From assembly GCA_002946415.1 (NCBI GenBank), contig NJPS01000024.1, forward strand, positions 62,001 through 126,000: a stretch of DNA of 64,000 nucleotides, read 5' to 3'. The position numbers were made by a program, and so were the translations under genes. The stretch is from Rutstroemia sp. NJR-2017a BVV2. Lineage: Eukaryota > Ascomycota > Leotiomycetes > Helotiales > Rutstroemiaceae. How positions within the stretch are numbered: the first letter of the stretch is position 1; each line of letters opens with the position of its first letter. The notes beneath the pieces were generated by a model, which made no database searches, had not been told where the DNA came from, and saw only the letters and a program-made list of their open reading frames with translations. This document shows, one piece after another, positions 10,854-22,480 of the stretch.

Positions 10854-13737
10854 GCTTTGATGGGTCTAGTTTTGTTTGGGTTTCTTTGCGGGATTTGATC
10901 ACGATGGGGTCAGAGGCTTCTAGAGTTGCATTAAAAAGCTAAATTGCAATACCTTTAAGAATCTGACAATTTCTCGGACATTGGTTGCGAAGTCGTGTGA
11001 AGATGTGTGAGTTGCCAGCCATTGATGAAATGTGATTCTGTGTTTATCGTCAAGGTTTGTTTCAATATTTTTCTTGCTTCAGGAGCCGTATTTGTCACGC
11101 TTAGGTAGAAGATCTCCCACTTCTTCGAAGCCCTCACAAGTGTTCCAAGAATAATCCATTCAAGTACGGGTGTTTGATCACCAGAAGCGCTGAGCTTCCT
11201 GTGGCTGCCCTGCCTGAATTACAATGTGGTGGTAGATTCCTTCCGTATCTTGGATTGCCGCAAAGCACACTCTGCGGATCATCCCGTGGAGTAGTGCTAA
11301 CATGCAATCAAGAATTAGTCAAACTTCCGCGGCTGTGGCCCTTGGAGAACCAGCAGAGCGTTGTTTTACTAGTAGAGTAATTGCATCTGGCCAGGTCAGC
11401 CTTTTCGTCAGAATGCTCCTAGACCCGTACATGCAACTTCGAAAATATTAGCCTTTCCGTCAAAGTTGGTTTCATCGAGTGCACCAGAGGTTGATGTGAG
11501 TATATCAGAGATGAGAATATGATCGCCGCGAAATTGCTAAACCATTGTCTATATATGAGGCTCCCTTATAGTTCCAAGGATACCGTTTTGAGAAGCTTAA
11601 CACATCTTTATCACTAGCAAAAGTAAATATAAACTTGACGTGGAGACAACAATGAAACATAGGAGCTAGAGTTTAAAATCCATTCTTGAATACTATGCAT
11701 GTGACTAGTAAGTAAAGTATGGAGAAGTGCGACTGAGTAGTCCTCCACTTTTGCATACTGGTCTTGCACCCTCATCTGTGCCCATCTGAGTTAGATCTCA
11801 CATCCCACTTATCGTCAAGTAGGTACAACAGTACTCTGTAGAGGGTCGAATGGCCGGCCGAGGCTTTCCAGAGTAGTTCAAACCCGGGCTGAAAGGTTTA
11901 CGCTGGCACTCTTTGACGGCGCTACAAGACCGACGTTTGCCATTCTCCCCGTTCTCGTACTCGAGCTTGGTCATATTCGTATTCCTACTTACGAACAGTC
12001 TAACTAATCGGAGGCTTCTCGTGTGAATGTGATAAACATGCCATCCCGCAAAATGCGGGGAGGATATTAGGTAAGTTGCAGCGCCCCTGCACACCAATTG
12101 GGATAGCTGATCGACTGCTTGGAGGAGGTCCTCGTACGGCAGGTGGGTAGCTTGGTGATCAAACCAGGATGTCGTTCGCAAGCTGTGAGCAGTCGTTAGA
12201 GATTCCCAAGAAGGAAGGAAGCATGAAAGGTGCTTTGACAGCGGAGCCATGAATAGCAAGTACAGTACCTAGGTGCTGCAAAAAGCATTGGTGCACATTG
12301 CACAGCTTCTGATACAGTACCTACCCACGCAGCACGCTACCTGCTCCATCTCGCATCAGCTCTTATTGCGGTACGGAGCGAAGTGGCACGAGTGGCACGA
12401 GTGGGTGCTGGATGGAGCTGGGTTGGAACTTGCTTGGCCAACAAGTCCACGCAACGCAACCCTGCTTATCTCGTCCGTCTTCCACCTTCCAAGTTACCAC
12501 GCAACCGACACACGTGGATGATCTGTTGTCGACATGATTTCCTAGGTAGGCATGTGCTGACTACACTCCATCTGATACTCCATCTGATAGATTGATTGAT
12601 TTTACTTTTTACAGATCTCAAACAATTGGAATTGCTGTTCCTCCCTCCTCCCTTTCTTTGCATTATCTTGGACGGAAAAGGAGGGAATTGGAGACTCTTT
12701 GATTAATTAATATGTGTGTCGGACCTATTCTTACTCGTGTGCCGATTCGATAGTCGATAGTGTACCTTACCTTATCGTATTTGCTGATGCTGATGCTGCT
12801 GGCTCCTGCTAACTAGACTCCGAGCGACTGGAGTAGCTAATACTTCCGTACGGAGCACAGTAGCTATTCTTGCACAGCCGTGTTCTCCTCTGGCTATTCC
12901 TTGTCTAGCAGCGTACAAAGTCGTAATGACTGTCCGTGCTGAGTTGTACTCACTCCCTCGCTCCGTCCTTGGTACCTTTCGCAGTGCAGTGCAGCTTGCA
13001 TGCCCCGGTGTTCATGCTGTGTCATGTCATGTGTAATCTGCAATCCGTAATCAATCATTTCATCTTCCTGCTGTCCATCTTCCCTTCTTCCTTGTTCCCT
13101 TGCTCCCGTCTTCCTTTCCTGCCTTCTTCCCTTCTTCCCATCCAAAGACTCCCTGTGTTCTTTGCCTGTTCTTTGCCTGATTTCATTGTTCGCCGACTGC
13201 CGACTTCGGCTGGATCTTTTGATTGGGCTGTATTGAGCGCCTAACAGAGCTAACGAGGCCAAATGACGCGCCGTATTCTTACTCTCACGTCTACATCCTT
13301 ACCCTCTACCCTTACCCTTTTCTGAATTCATTAGAACCTTCGAACTCCTCTGATGGGAAAAAGCAATTTCTAAAGTACTTCGTGCTCTCTCCAAACCTAC
13401 CTTTTGCTTCATCTTCTTCTTTTCTTATTCTGCCCTCGGTACCATTCTGCCGTTCTTCGCTCCCGTACACCTTTATCTTCTACGTTCGCAAGGTCTCACA
13501 ATATGGATTCAAATGCGACGACGTTATCAAAGGGTTTCTAATTCCAACTTACCTAACCAACTCCCCCGACCAGGAAAAGAGTTGCTGTACAGCGGGTATA
13601 ATCGACGTAATCGATAATTCTGCCATCCCTCTCAGCGGTTCCTTCGGCGGCAGCCATTTCCAGGTTCTTATTGGGGACCAGGCTCTAAGCCTCTCAGAAA
13701 GGCGTACAACAACCGTTAACTCCATCAGTAGCCTCAA
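10854..13737. other. Long intergenic region: RPL21 3' side and Sec2-like leader
   Basis: Nearly 2.9 kb without a gene I can support. The part at about 12.6-13.5 kb is rich in CTTCC/TTCC pyrimidine tracts typical of fungal promoters and transcribed leaders. A 13-codon uORF (MDSNATTLSKGF) lies at 13503-13541 upstream of the Sec2-like start. Longer open frames at 12.9-13.9 kb follow the pyrimidine tracts and look accidental. Confidence 0.45.
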
Positions 13738-16053
13738 ATGTCCGAGTAAGTACTTATATTCTACTTCTAGATTTTTTTTTTTTTCATTCTACATATACTT
13801 TGCTAGCAGCACAGCTAGTCTACCAAATAATGAAACGGCACAACTAATAATGTATTTAATTTTCCAGCTTTATTCATATTGCTGGCTGGCCTCAGTATAA
13901 TCACCGTCACTCCTTACAGCATATCCGATCTCTTTCCGGATCGTCCACGCGGTCGATCTCAAAGTCAATCTCCACTACCACGGTGCCGACAATGGCTACA
14001 GTCTCGAACGCCCCTGGGATACCGGTATCCAGAGTCCTCACGCCCTCCTACAGCGACGAAGGCGAGAACTTGAGCACGCTTCCGGACCCGCGGAGTCGAA
14101 CGATGTCACCAGCGAACGATCCCAGTTGCGCGACGACTCCACCACAACATCTCGATTTTAGTAACGAAATTACTACATTAAGCAATAAGCTGATAAATGC
14201 CATCAACCAGCAGACGAACCTCGACGATACTTTGACAGCCACCCGACATGAGCTTGAGACTTCCCGAGAACGAGTGAGACAACTCGAACGCGAGAATGCG
14301 GAACACAAATCGTTGGTTTCTAATGGGATCTTGATACAAAGCTCTGTTGCAGAGGCGGAGAAGAACAAGCTTCTTGCGACATTGGCGGAGGAAAGAAGAA
14401 AACGGGGCGAGGTCGAAAAAGCCAAGAGGAGCATTGAGCAGGAACTGGAGAATCTGACTACTGCGTTATTTGAGGAGGCTAACAAGGTTTGTATACTACC
14501 TTTGCGCGTTGAAACGGGCTAACAAATATCAGATGGTGAGCACGACGAGAGAGCAGGCACAGAAAGAGTATGAAATTGTGAACAAGAAAAACGAGCAACT
14601 CAGAGCGCAACTTCAAGAGGCGGAGAACCTGTTAAAATCACAACAGCAACAGTTAGCTGAATTGAAGCAAGTGATGGAACATATGAGCGAAGAACAGGAT
14701 GACCAAACAAACCAGACCAATGGTACTGCGCCGTCAACTCCAGCCCTGTACCAAGCGGAGTCCAAGGACGACAGTGCACAAAACTCGGATTCGATACAGT
14801 CTTCATTAATTCCAGAACCAGTCTCACCTTCTTTTCCAACTAGTTTCTCGCATCTTATACAGCCGGTCCTCCGTACAGATCTTGGAGCTTATGATGATTT
14901 TATCTCCTTACTCAGAATGTCGAAAAATGTTGTAACCGGAAGTCGCGTGTCCAGTGGATCTTATGGGGCCATCGGACTGGGTCTAGGACTCGGGGCATAT
15001 ACCGGATCGGCTCCCCATGCCCCAAACAATAACTCTACATCTTCCTTATCTACGCTGGGCACATTTGGATCTTCACCAGCAACGCCGACCACCCCTGCCT
15101 CGATTGTCAGCACCGGATCGAACAACGGACCAAACTCTCAGACTCCGCTTAAGGAGACAAAGTTCTACAAACGAGCTCTCGCAGAGGATATCGAGCCAAC
15201 TCTCCGACTTGACAATGCCCCTAGCTTGTCGTGGCTGGCCCGAAGGAATGTACTGAACGCTGTGTGTGAGGGTACACTCGTCGTCGAACCAATGCCGGCT
15301 TCGACGAGGGCTTACGCATTCCCTTGCTCATTATGTGGCGAAAACCGGAAAGACGAGGAGCATGTCCGGAGCCATCGATTCCGTACGAGCGAAAGCGATA
15401 ATGCACAAAGATACCCACTGTGTCTTTACTGCCTAGGACGAGTTCGTTCTACGTGTGGTTTTATGAGCTTCCTTCGGGTTTTGAAGGAAGGTCACTGGCG
15501 AGGCGAGGATGAGGAATCTGACAAAGCAGCCTGGGAGGAGAGCGTCAGGTTAAGAGAACGTATGTTCTGGTGCCGCATAGGTGGTGGCGTTATTCCTTCA
15601 TTACAGCATTGGCATCATGAACCCTCTAGGAGCCCTCGTACCAGTGAAGACGAAAGAAGGCGCAAACTAAGTGAAGATTCAGAGATCGAGGTGGATATCG
15701 TGCCCAAGGATATAACACCAGCTAGCGAACTATCGCCAGTCAGTATCCCAGGTACGCTAAGTAGGAAACTCGCTGAGGGTGATATCCCACCCAGTCCTCT
15801 CCGAGCGGAATTGGAGAGGTCCGATGCTGCCGATGCCGATTCTAAACCCGAGGATCGCAAGGAACCCGAACCCGAGAATGTCGCGGCTAGCTCGATAGAA
15901 ACGACGCAGGACGTTTCAAATACAACAGAGGGTGTCTTAGATACAACGGAAGAGTCCACACCCTCCATCTCTTCACAACAAACAGAAGGACCAGAAGAAA
16001 GCAGCGCAGAGACGAAGAGTTTATCGATCGCAATTCCCGGCTCCTTCGAGTAA
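13738..16053 (+). CDS. Sec2/Rabin-type Rab GTPase exchange factor
   Basis: Proposed exons: 13738..13745 (8 nt), 13868..14486 and 14533..16053, giving 715 residues. The N-terminus would read MSDFIHIAGWPQYNHRHSL. The more conservative start is the ATG at 13992. The Sec2 N-terminal coiled coil lies around residues 85-260 (heptad-rich RHELETSRERVRQLEREN.., EQELENLTTALFEEANK.., YEIVNKKNEQLRAQLQEAE). Family members are elongated parallel coiled coils that activate Sec4/Rab8 on secretory vesicles. After a Ser/Thr-rich linker comes a conserved C-terminal region with RNVLNAVCEGTLVVEP and a cysteine-rich module (PCSLCGENR.., YPLCLYCLGRVRSTCGF). It ends in a long acidic Ser/Glu-rich tail. The 8-nt exon is inferred from a GTAAGT donor, TTTCCAG acceptor and frame continuity. 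Confidence 0.85.
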
Positions 16054-16774
16054 TTTCTCGTACCGGTCCACACCTTCACGTCATTAATGTTCTTGATTTG
16101 GGATTTTTGTTCATATTGGGGAATCCGCGCACATACGCGCACACGCACAAAACGGAGTTCCGGGGTTATTATATTCCACAAAGCTCCTTGCCATCCGGAG
16201 CGAGGGAAGGCGTTTGGGTTGCTGTTCTATACAGGGATACATGGGGCATAAAGCAAAATATATTTTATTAATTGTAAATAGTTACTCCTTTTTTTTTTTT
16301 GGCTGGACGGGAAAACAAGCGGCCACTGGCGTATGTACATCATAATGGATGGGAGAGGGCATAGAAAAGCCGTGCAAATAATGTTATATGAGGTTATGGA
16401 GAGTCGAGGGTGGTGGTGGTGGTGGTTGGATGAACGGGTATCATGGTCATTGTCAATGTACCAGTGTCTATACGATAGTTTGCGGGTTTTAAAACGGCAG
16501 AGCAGCTGTCCTGCCCCTATCCCAGCGTGTTCGGATACTCAACTAGAATTTATGCGTATGGGTAAATAGACAAAATACTTATAGCGGAAACAAGTACTGT
16601 ATTAAAAGCAATTTACAACCATCTATCTGTCTGTGAACAATCGTTGTGATTCGAGGAAGTGAAATTTATTTTATTGTTTCTAGGTACTAGGTACTGTAGT
16701 CTAAGTAGTGGCTATTCATAAACAGTAGCAAGGTACGGCAGTCCGCACAAGCACTCACTCGTCCAGCGATCACT
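16054..16774. other. Convergent 3' intergenic region Sec2-like / amidohydrolase
   Basis: No gene supported. Contains a (GGT)n run near 16409-16427, a T10 run near 16290 and A+T-rich sequence at 16560-16740. Confidence 0.4.
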
Positions 16775-18896
16775 TTACAAGTCCGTCTTTTGCGGCTGTT
16801 CTCCTGTCATGACGTTCATCGATCTGAGCCCCTTCGTCAAAGCCGCCCACAAAATATCGCCCACAAACAAGAAACGCTGACCACCCGAGCCACCCTCTTC
16901 GCCGTCGACCACCGCATCCTCATCCGCATAGACATTCGCACCCTTAACCCAAGTCCCCTTGACCTTCAAACTCCTCAACTTCTCCACATCCGGCCCATCC
17001 ATCTTCATCACATCCCCATCAACCACAATCCAGTCCGCCCATTTACCCTTCTCGATCGCACCCGTCTTATTCTCCAGCATCCAGCCCCAAGCTGCGTTTC
17101 TCGTGAACCCTAGAACGGCCTGCTCGATGCTGAGTTTCTCTTCCGGATACCATCCTTCAGGGCCGGCTGGCGATGTGCCGGTGTGGGGACTCAGGCGGGA
17201 CACGGCGGCGTACATGCCGTGGAAGGGATTCGGGGGCTCGACGGGGAAGTCGGAGCCAAGAACGGGGCCGGGGTAGAAGGAGGAATTGGTGGGAGGAGTG
17301 GAGGGGAAGAAGGAGCGCATGCGGTATGCGGAGTTGGATAGTCGTGATGCGCCGAGACGAGATTTGGCGTAGGCCATGTCGGATGTTGCGTGCGTAGGTT
17401 GGATACTTGGGAGAATGCCCATCTTTGCGATGCGGACTTGATCATCGGGATGCTAGGGGAATGTCAGAAAATAGCTCTTATACTGATATGTCCTTGTGCT
17501 TCTCAATTGGTGGACATGGTTAGACTTACAATGATCTGTGCATGTTCAATACGTAGTCTCCTTTCATGATTGCAGCCGTTACAATCAGTACCCAGGAACT
17601 TTTCAAAGGCATTCACAGCAGCTCGGTTTGCTCGATCGCCGATAGCGTGGATATTGACTTGGTAGTCCCAGTGGAGATACTGTACAAAATTTAGCATGAC
17701 CCCAATTGTGGAAAAGTTTACATACCTGTCCGACAACCTCCGTCAACTCAGTTTCGTTTATCAGCATCATGCCGCTTGTTTCGGGCTTGTCAGAATAAGG
17801 TTCAAGCAATGCTGCTCCCCAGGACCCCAACGCTCCGTCAGCGAAAAGCTTCACACCACCAAACAAGAGCATATCGCCTCCACCAGATCCGTCTCTCATG
17901 ACCTTGACTTGACGTAGATCTTGATGGCAGTAGGTGTTTCGCACAGCGCACTCTGCCATGACTCTGATCCGAACACTCAGCTCCCCTCTTCGGGCCAGAT
18001 CTTGCAGAATCAAGACATCCTCAGCACGCATGCCTGCATCACTCATAGCTGTGATTCCGACTTTATTGAGCTCTCCCATAGCAGTCTTAAGCCAGTTTAT
18101 CTTGCGGGAAGTATCGGGTTTTGGAGCAAGAGGACTGATGATGGCGTCTATGGCGTTGTCACAGAAGACTCCTGGTCCTGGGTTTGTTATGACTTCGCCT
18201 CCCGGAGGAGCTTCTGGCAAAGGATCGGATAGAAGGGATAGAACTTTGTTGGAGGTCCACACGCAATGGATATCCACTCTATCGAGCATGATATATAGGT
18301 CCTTTAACTCGGGGTCTTGGGCAAGTTGTTCCTGGATTCCTTGTCAGCATTATACGCCATTATCATGTAAAACATCGTATTGGCATCCTTTGATATGGTG
18401 AATCCTTAACCCGAGGAAGAACACTTACAGCAGTAGGCATGACGCCTCCAAAATGTGCTTGATCCCACCCAACACCTCGAATCCATTTCTCACGTGATCC
18501 CCATCCCTCACCCTCATTTTGCTTAAGCCATGCCTTGATTCTAGCTAGCACTTCATCGACGCTCTTCGAATCATACAGGGAAACCGATTCGAGCATCTCC
18601 CCATACTGAAGAATATGTCCATGTGACTCAATAATCCCTGGCAACACATACCCATTCAGATAAGTGATTTTCGCAGCGTCTTCATCCTCAGGCCTCGAAG
18701 CCAACACATCAGTAATCAAATCATTCTGCACACGAAAGCACTGTGGGTTGGGAAGAGAAGCGTCGAGTGTGGTGATGGTGAAGGGTTCTCTGACGCAATA
18801 GAGTTTGGAGGAGTTCCACTTTTCGTAGAATGCATGCAGGTTGCCGATAATGAATAGCAAGACGTAGCCAGAGATGAAGATGGTAAGGGGACCCAT
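16775..18896 (-). CDS. YtcJ-like amidohydrolase (Amidohydro_3 family)
   Basis: Four exons: 18896..18429, 18331..17726, 17679..17530 and 17452..16775; all junctions keep frame, giving 633 residues. The start at 18896 places a hydrophobic segment (LTIFISGYVLLFIIGNLHAFY) at the very N-terminus, a signal or membrane anchor; an upstream in-frame ATG at 19001 is possible. Metal-dependent hydrolase motifs are LPGIIESHGHI (HxH, near residue 105), the GGVKLFADGALGSWGAAL block, INIHAIGDRANRAA-type text (IHAIGDRA) and VLGSDFPVEPPNPFHGM with the late Asp. These fit the TIM-barrel amidohydrolase family of bacterial YtcJ and its many fungal homologues. The substrate is unknown; the N-terminal anchor suggests a secretory-pathway location. 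Ends about 720 bp from the convergent Sec2-like gene. Confidence 0.88.
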
Positions 18897-19289
18897 CCTA
18901 CCGGTTGGCAGTGTATCTGTTGGGTGGTAGGATGGTTTGTGATAAGAATGGGGTGAGGATGGGAGATGGGAAAATGTTTTGTTGTTGCGCTGGCATGGCA
19001 TGGTTTTAGCGAGGCGGGTTGTTTGTGCACCCCCCTTATTCGCGCTTTCCCTATCAACGAGAATGAATCATCGGGACTTTCCCATATCGTAGAACCAAAA
19101 ACGTTACGCTAATTGCGGTTTCACGGAGCTGAGATTATTTTCTTCACAGTCGCCAACTTTGTGTTGAAAGTGGTTGCAAGTTAGTCGTCAGTCACTCATA
19201 GAGCTCGAGAGATGGCAACACATTTCTGTTACAACTCAACAACTAAACGAAGTCACTTGTATCACCTATCACGATAGTGATAGCACCCA
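18897..19289. other. Intergenic: amidohydrolase promoter, hydrolase 3' end
   Basis: 393 bp, promoter by position. No coding signal apart from the possible 35-residue N-terminal extension of the amidohydrolase up to 19001. Confidence 0.4.
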
Positions 19290-20233
19290 CTAAAGATATT
19301 TCTCAAACCATCCAACTACAATTCCATATCCCCTTTCATACTCCTTCCTCACCTTCTCATCCTTCAAATCCGCTCTCGCACTCATCCACCCATGCACCTG
19401 ATCCACAAAAGTTTCTACATGTTTCTCAACCTTCAATCCCTTCTCATACGCCTCGACTTCTTCCTTCTTCTCCTCCCCAGAAGCCAGGATACACGTAGGA
19501 ATCGTCACCTTAGCTGCATCCTCTGGGTTGATCAAGCCCGGATGCAATTGTACCGCTGCTTTGAAAGGGGTATTCTCGCCAGATGTCAGAGAGACGACTT
19601 TTCCGCCCCAGCAGTACTGCAGTAGTTCCGTTTCATCAGTTCCGCAGCTCGTTTGAGAAGGTAGAAGAGAGTAGGAATACTTACCCCGACTACGCCCCAT
19701 GTCTTCTCACCATACTTCTCCTCGATAGCCTTCATCAGCTTCGGGAGTCTCTCAACTCCAATAGCTGGTGTTCGGGTAGGAAACCATTTGGCCAGCGCTT
19801 CTTGTTGTTCTGGCTTCACTGGGGGGTACCTGCCCATCCGATCAACTTACGTAAAGAATATCGGGAGAAAGTTCGAAGAAAGGGACGAATACATACCAAG
19901 CAATGTCGGCTGGACTGCCGTCGAAGAAGTCGGGCATGAAGACCTGATATCCTTCACCCTTTGCTCCTCGGGCAAGGATATCGGCTCCTTGGATGGTTTG
20001 TTCGAAGAAACCGAAGATATCATAAATCACGAAGATGGCCTTCTTGGCCGATGCAGATCCGGCAACATCTGTTGGTTAACGGTCAGTTCTTAAATGTATT
20101 GATTCTTTCGAAGGTGGTACCTACACGTTTTAAGACCATCAATGGTCTCATATGTGCCTTTCTGGGAGTACCCACTACTAACAACAGGTGGTATGTTGCA
20201 GCATGCTTCACTGTGGCCGTCGATCGATTGCAT
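19290..20233 (-). CDS. Dienelactone hydrolase family protein
   Basis: Four exons: 20233..20125, 20068..19897, 19829..19685 and 19616..19290 (753 nt, 250 residues, the family length). Start MQSIDGHSEACCNIPPV at 20233. The first intron is best placed with donor GTAGGT, giving LKTYVAGSASAKKAIFVIYD. The alpha/beta-hydrolase fold is shown by YDIFGFFEQTIQGADILA, the nucleophile elbow GYCWGGK with its catalytic Cys (split by the third intron just before Tyr-Cys), and the late VHGW histidine. The triad Asp expected in the ILASGEEKKEE segment appears to be Glu or nearby. Family enzymes hydrolyse dienelactone-like esters; many fungal members have no known substrate. Same strand as both flanking hydrolases, but separate transcripts. 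Confidence 0.9.
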
Positions 20234-20613
20234 GGTGGGCTAAGAAGGTTTTCCTGGAATGGAATTGTAATGCGTATTAGTTGTTCGAGGATAGATGTTA
20301 TACGATGGTGCATTTATAGCTTTTGTCCGAATCGTACTGTAAGAGTGGGGTGGAATTACTGTATTCCTGCAGAGGCATTTATGCACCTCAACCCCCACCC
20401 AGTCAGACAATACCCCAATTCCAAATCATTTGGATGACTGCAGAAAGTGAACGGGACATGTGTATGGTCTGATCATCCATTAAGCTGTATGCATGAGAGA
20501 AAGACATTGATATTTCCTATATACATTTTCACGATCACCTGATGATTCATGGCCGCCGGCCACTTCTATATACATCTCCACCCATCTTCCCTTTGGTTAA
20601 ACCTTTAATATTA
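20234..20613. other. Intergenic: dienelactone hydrolase promoter, PLB 3' end
   Basis: 380 bp. Promoter of the hydrolase gene by position; A+T-rich near 20590-20640. No gene. Confidence 0.4.
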
Positions 20614-22480
20614 TTACTGACAATAGCAGTACTTGGTAAAGCAAGCGGTGCAGTCACTCGGCAGCGCTTGTCCCGTCTTCTTCATTATAGCACAACCCAG
20701 GCAGGTACCCCAGTTAGCATCTCCATCTTGGGACGCAATCTGTACGCCGTTCGCTATTACACCAGTCGTCGCTGACTTGGAGTACTGCAGTTCGCTAGTG
20801 GCAACATTACTAGCGTAAGTGTAGTTGACATTGGGAAGATAGACAATAGTAGCGACGGAATTGTCGTCACAGCCAAAAAACGTCGCCCGTTTGTTGAGGC
20901 CTTCCGAGACGAAAGTCGAAACGGGAGGGATATACGGCATTCGGGTGTACCCACGACTCTGCGCTTGTTGATAAGTCTGAAGGATTTCAGAGCCGTTGGG
21001 AAAGTTGGCCGAATTGTCCGCGGAGTTGTCATTGACCAAGATTACGGAGATGTTACGGGCAGGTTGAAGGAAAGGGAAAATGGGGTTGTTTTGCATAGCT
21101 TCCCCGCCATCAACCAGGTGGAGGGTATCTTGCGCTGAGACTCCGGCTGATGCAGTATATTTGTAGAAAGGGTTCTTGTACAGAGCGTATTCATCCTCGG
21201 TGGTAACTTCGTGGACAGCGTCCAGGTACGAAGCAAGAATATCAGCAGCGTTGTCTGATGTATTGCTAGGTGCGGGAGCATTGCTACATAGGTTATTGAA
21301 CAGATTGCTCGATGTGCCAAGGATATAACCAAGGTTGTCGTAATTTTCAATACAATTTCCGGTGGGCTGTCCAGCAACTAGAGTAGTTCCCAAGTATTGA
21401 GTTGGTGTGAATGCTGCTACCTCTGTATCCCATGAACCAAACTCAAACGGAGAAAATTCGTATGTGGTCGCGGCATCTGAAGGGAGACATACGCCCTCCC
21501 ATGTCGGAACACCCAAGCTAGTGATAATTGGGTAAGGAACATTGTAGGAGGTGAAATTCGATAAGGTGGCAACAGAAGAGAATGTTATGGTGTCGTAACC
21601 ATTCTGGAACAGTTGGAAGCTGAGAAGCTTTCCCCAGGGATCAGTTAGAGTAGTGTGAAAACCAGCAGCATTCTTTTCATGTAGCTCTTCTACTAGGTCT
21701 GCATATCCCTGAGCAAACAGGAGTCCGTTAGGGAGGAACAGAGAATCTTTGAATGCGTCCTCCCAAAGGTTGTCTCTGAGATAAGACACGGTTGGATAGT
21801 TGTTTCCAGCCAGAGAAGAAAGCAACCAGGAGCCTCCCGAGAGACCAGCTTGATACGTTAATGCCTGGTACAGACCGCTCGTAGAGACCTGACTGTCACG
21901 TCCATCCAGCCCTTGAATGACACCAGCCCCCTTTATATCAAGTCAGCATACGACCTATTCGAAAGAGGCGCGGTATTCGAAAGAGCCACGATAAATAGAA
22001 GATGCTGAGTGACTTACGCATAACAGAGACCTGTAGCCTCCTCCACTAGTAGTCAAAGCAACCTAGCAAGAATTAATCGATGCAAAACCAATCGTCAGAA
22101 CATCAACACATACCGTCGGCAAGTCGTTGGTTCCAAATCCTGTGTTGGTACTTTGCAACCACTAAACATCGTGTTAGCCGAAGGAATGATTCGTTGATAC
22201 AAAAGAGAAGCTCAATCTACCCCAGCTATGGGGTATGTGGAGACTTCAATTGAAGCCACATGCTCGACTGGCAAACAACGATAATCCTGCAGATCCATAC
22301 CTTTTCCAAAGCCACATCTGCAACGGCCTTTCTCGCGACTCGGTAAGCTTCTTCGTTATCTGACAGGCCACTGGCGGCTCTCACGAGCGATCCTGATGGG
22401 CACGTCACGGACTTCGGCGCGTACGAGGCGACTGCGTTGGTTGCCAACAGCGCTAACACGGGAAGAGTAGTAGTGAGCAT
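20614..22480 (-). CDS. Secreted phospholipase B / lysophospholipase
   Basis: Four exons: 22480..22301, 22161..22114 (48 nt), 22062..22018 (45 nt) and 21930..20614, all phase 0, giving 529 residues. The N-terminus is a classical signal peptide (MLTTTLPVLALLATNAVASY). Catalytic features of the cPLA2-like PLB family are present: oxyanion loop SGGGYRSLLCGAG across two introns, nucleophile elbow GLSGGSW and the Asp motif LVDGGE. Several N-x-S/T sites occur. The C-terminus is Cys-rich (GTCLGCAIMKK.., CTACFTKYCYCQ) and lacks a hydrophobic tail, so it should be secreted rather than GPI-anchored. The family removes acyl chains from phospholipids and lysophospholipids outside the cell. The first intron is 139 bp; the other two are 51 and 87 bp. 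Confidence 0.92.

Noticed and set aside
10963..11200. Possible box C/D snoRNA downstream of RPL21 (TTGATGAAATG with later CTGA)
   Set aside because: The spacing of the C-like and D-like boxes is wrong and there is no terminal stem or convincing guide layout.
11800..11900. tRNA-like GTTCAAACCCGGGCT near 11876
   Set aside because: Only a T-loop-like string; no matching acceptor stem, D-arm or anticodon arm could be folded around it.
11798..12663. Several 60-150 codon ORFs between RPL21 and the Sec2-like gene
   Set aside because: No domain, splice pattern or compositional support; they overlap each other on both strands.
13223..13900. 225-codon plus-strand ORF upstream of the Sec2-like gene
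   Set aside because: It runs through pyrimidine-rich leader and the predicted first intron, with no family resemblance and no ATG at its start that fits the transcript.
21042..21377. ORFs overlapping the PLB main exon in another frame
   Set aside because: Shadow frames; the PLB frame has the catalytic motifs and continuous homology-like sequence.
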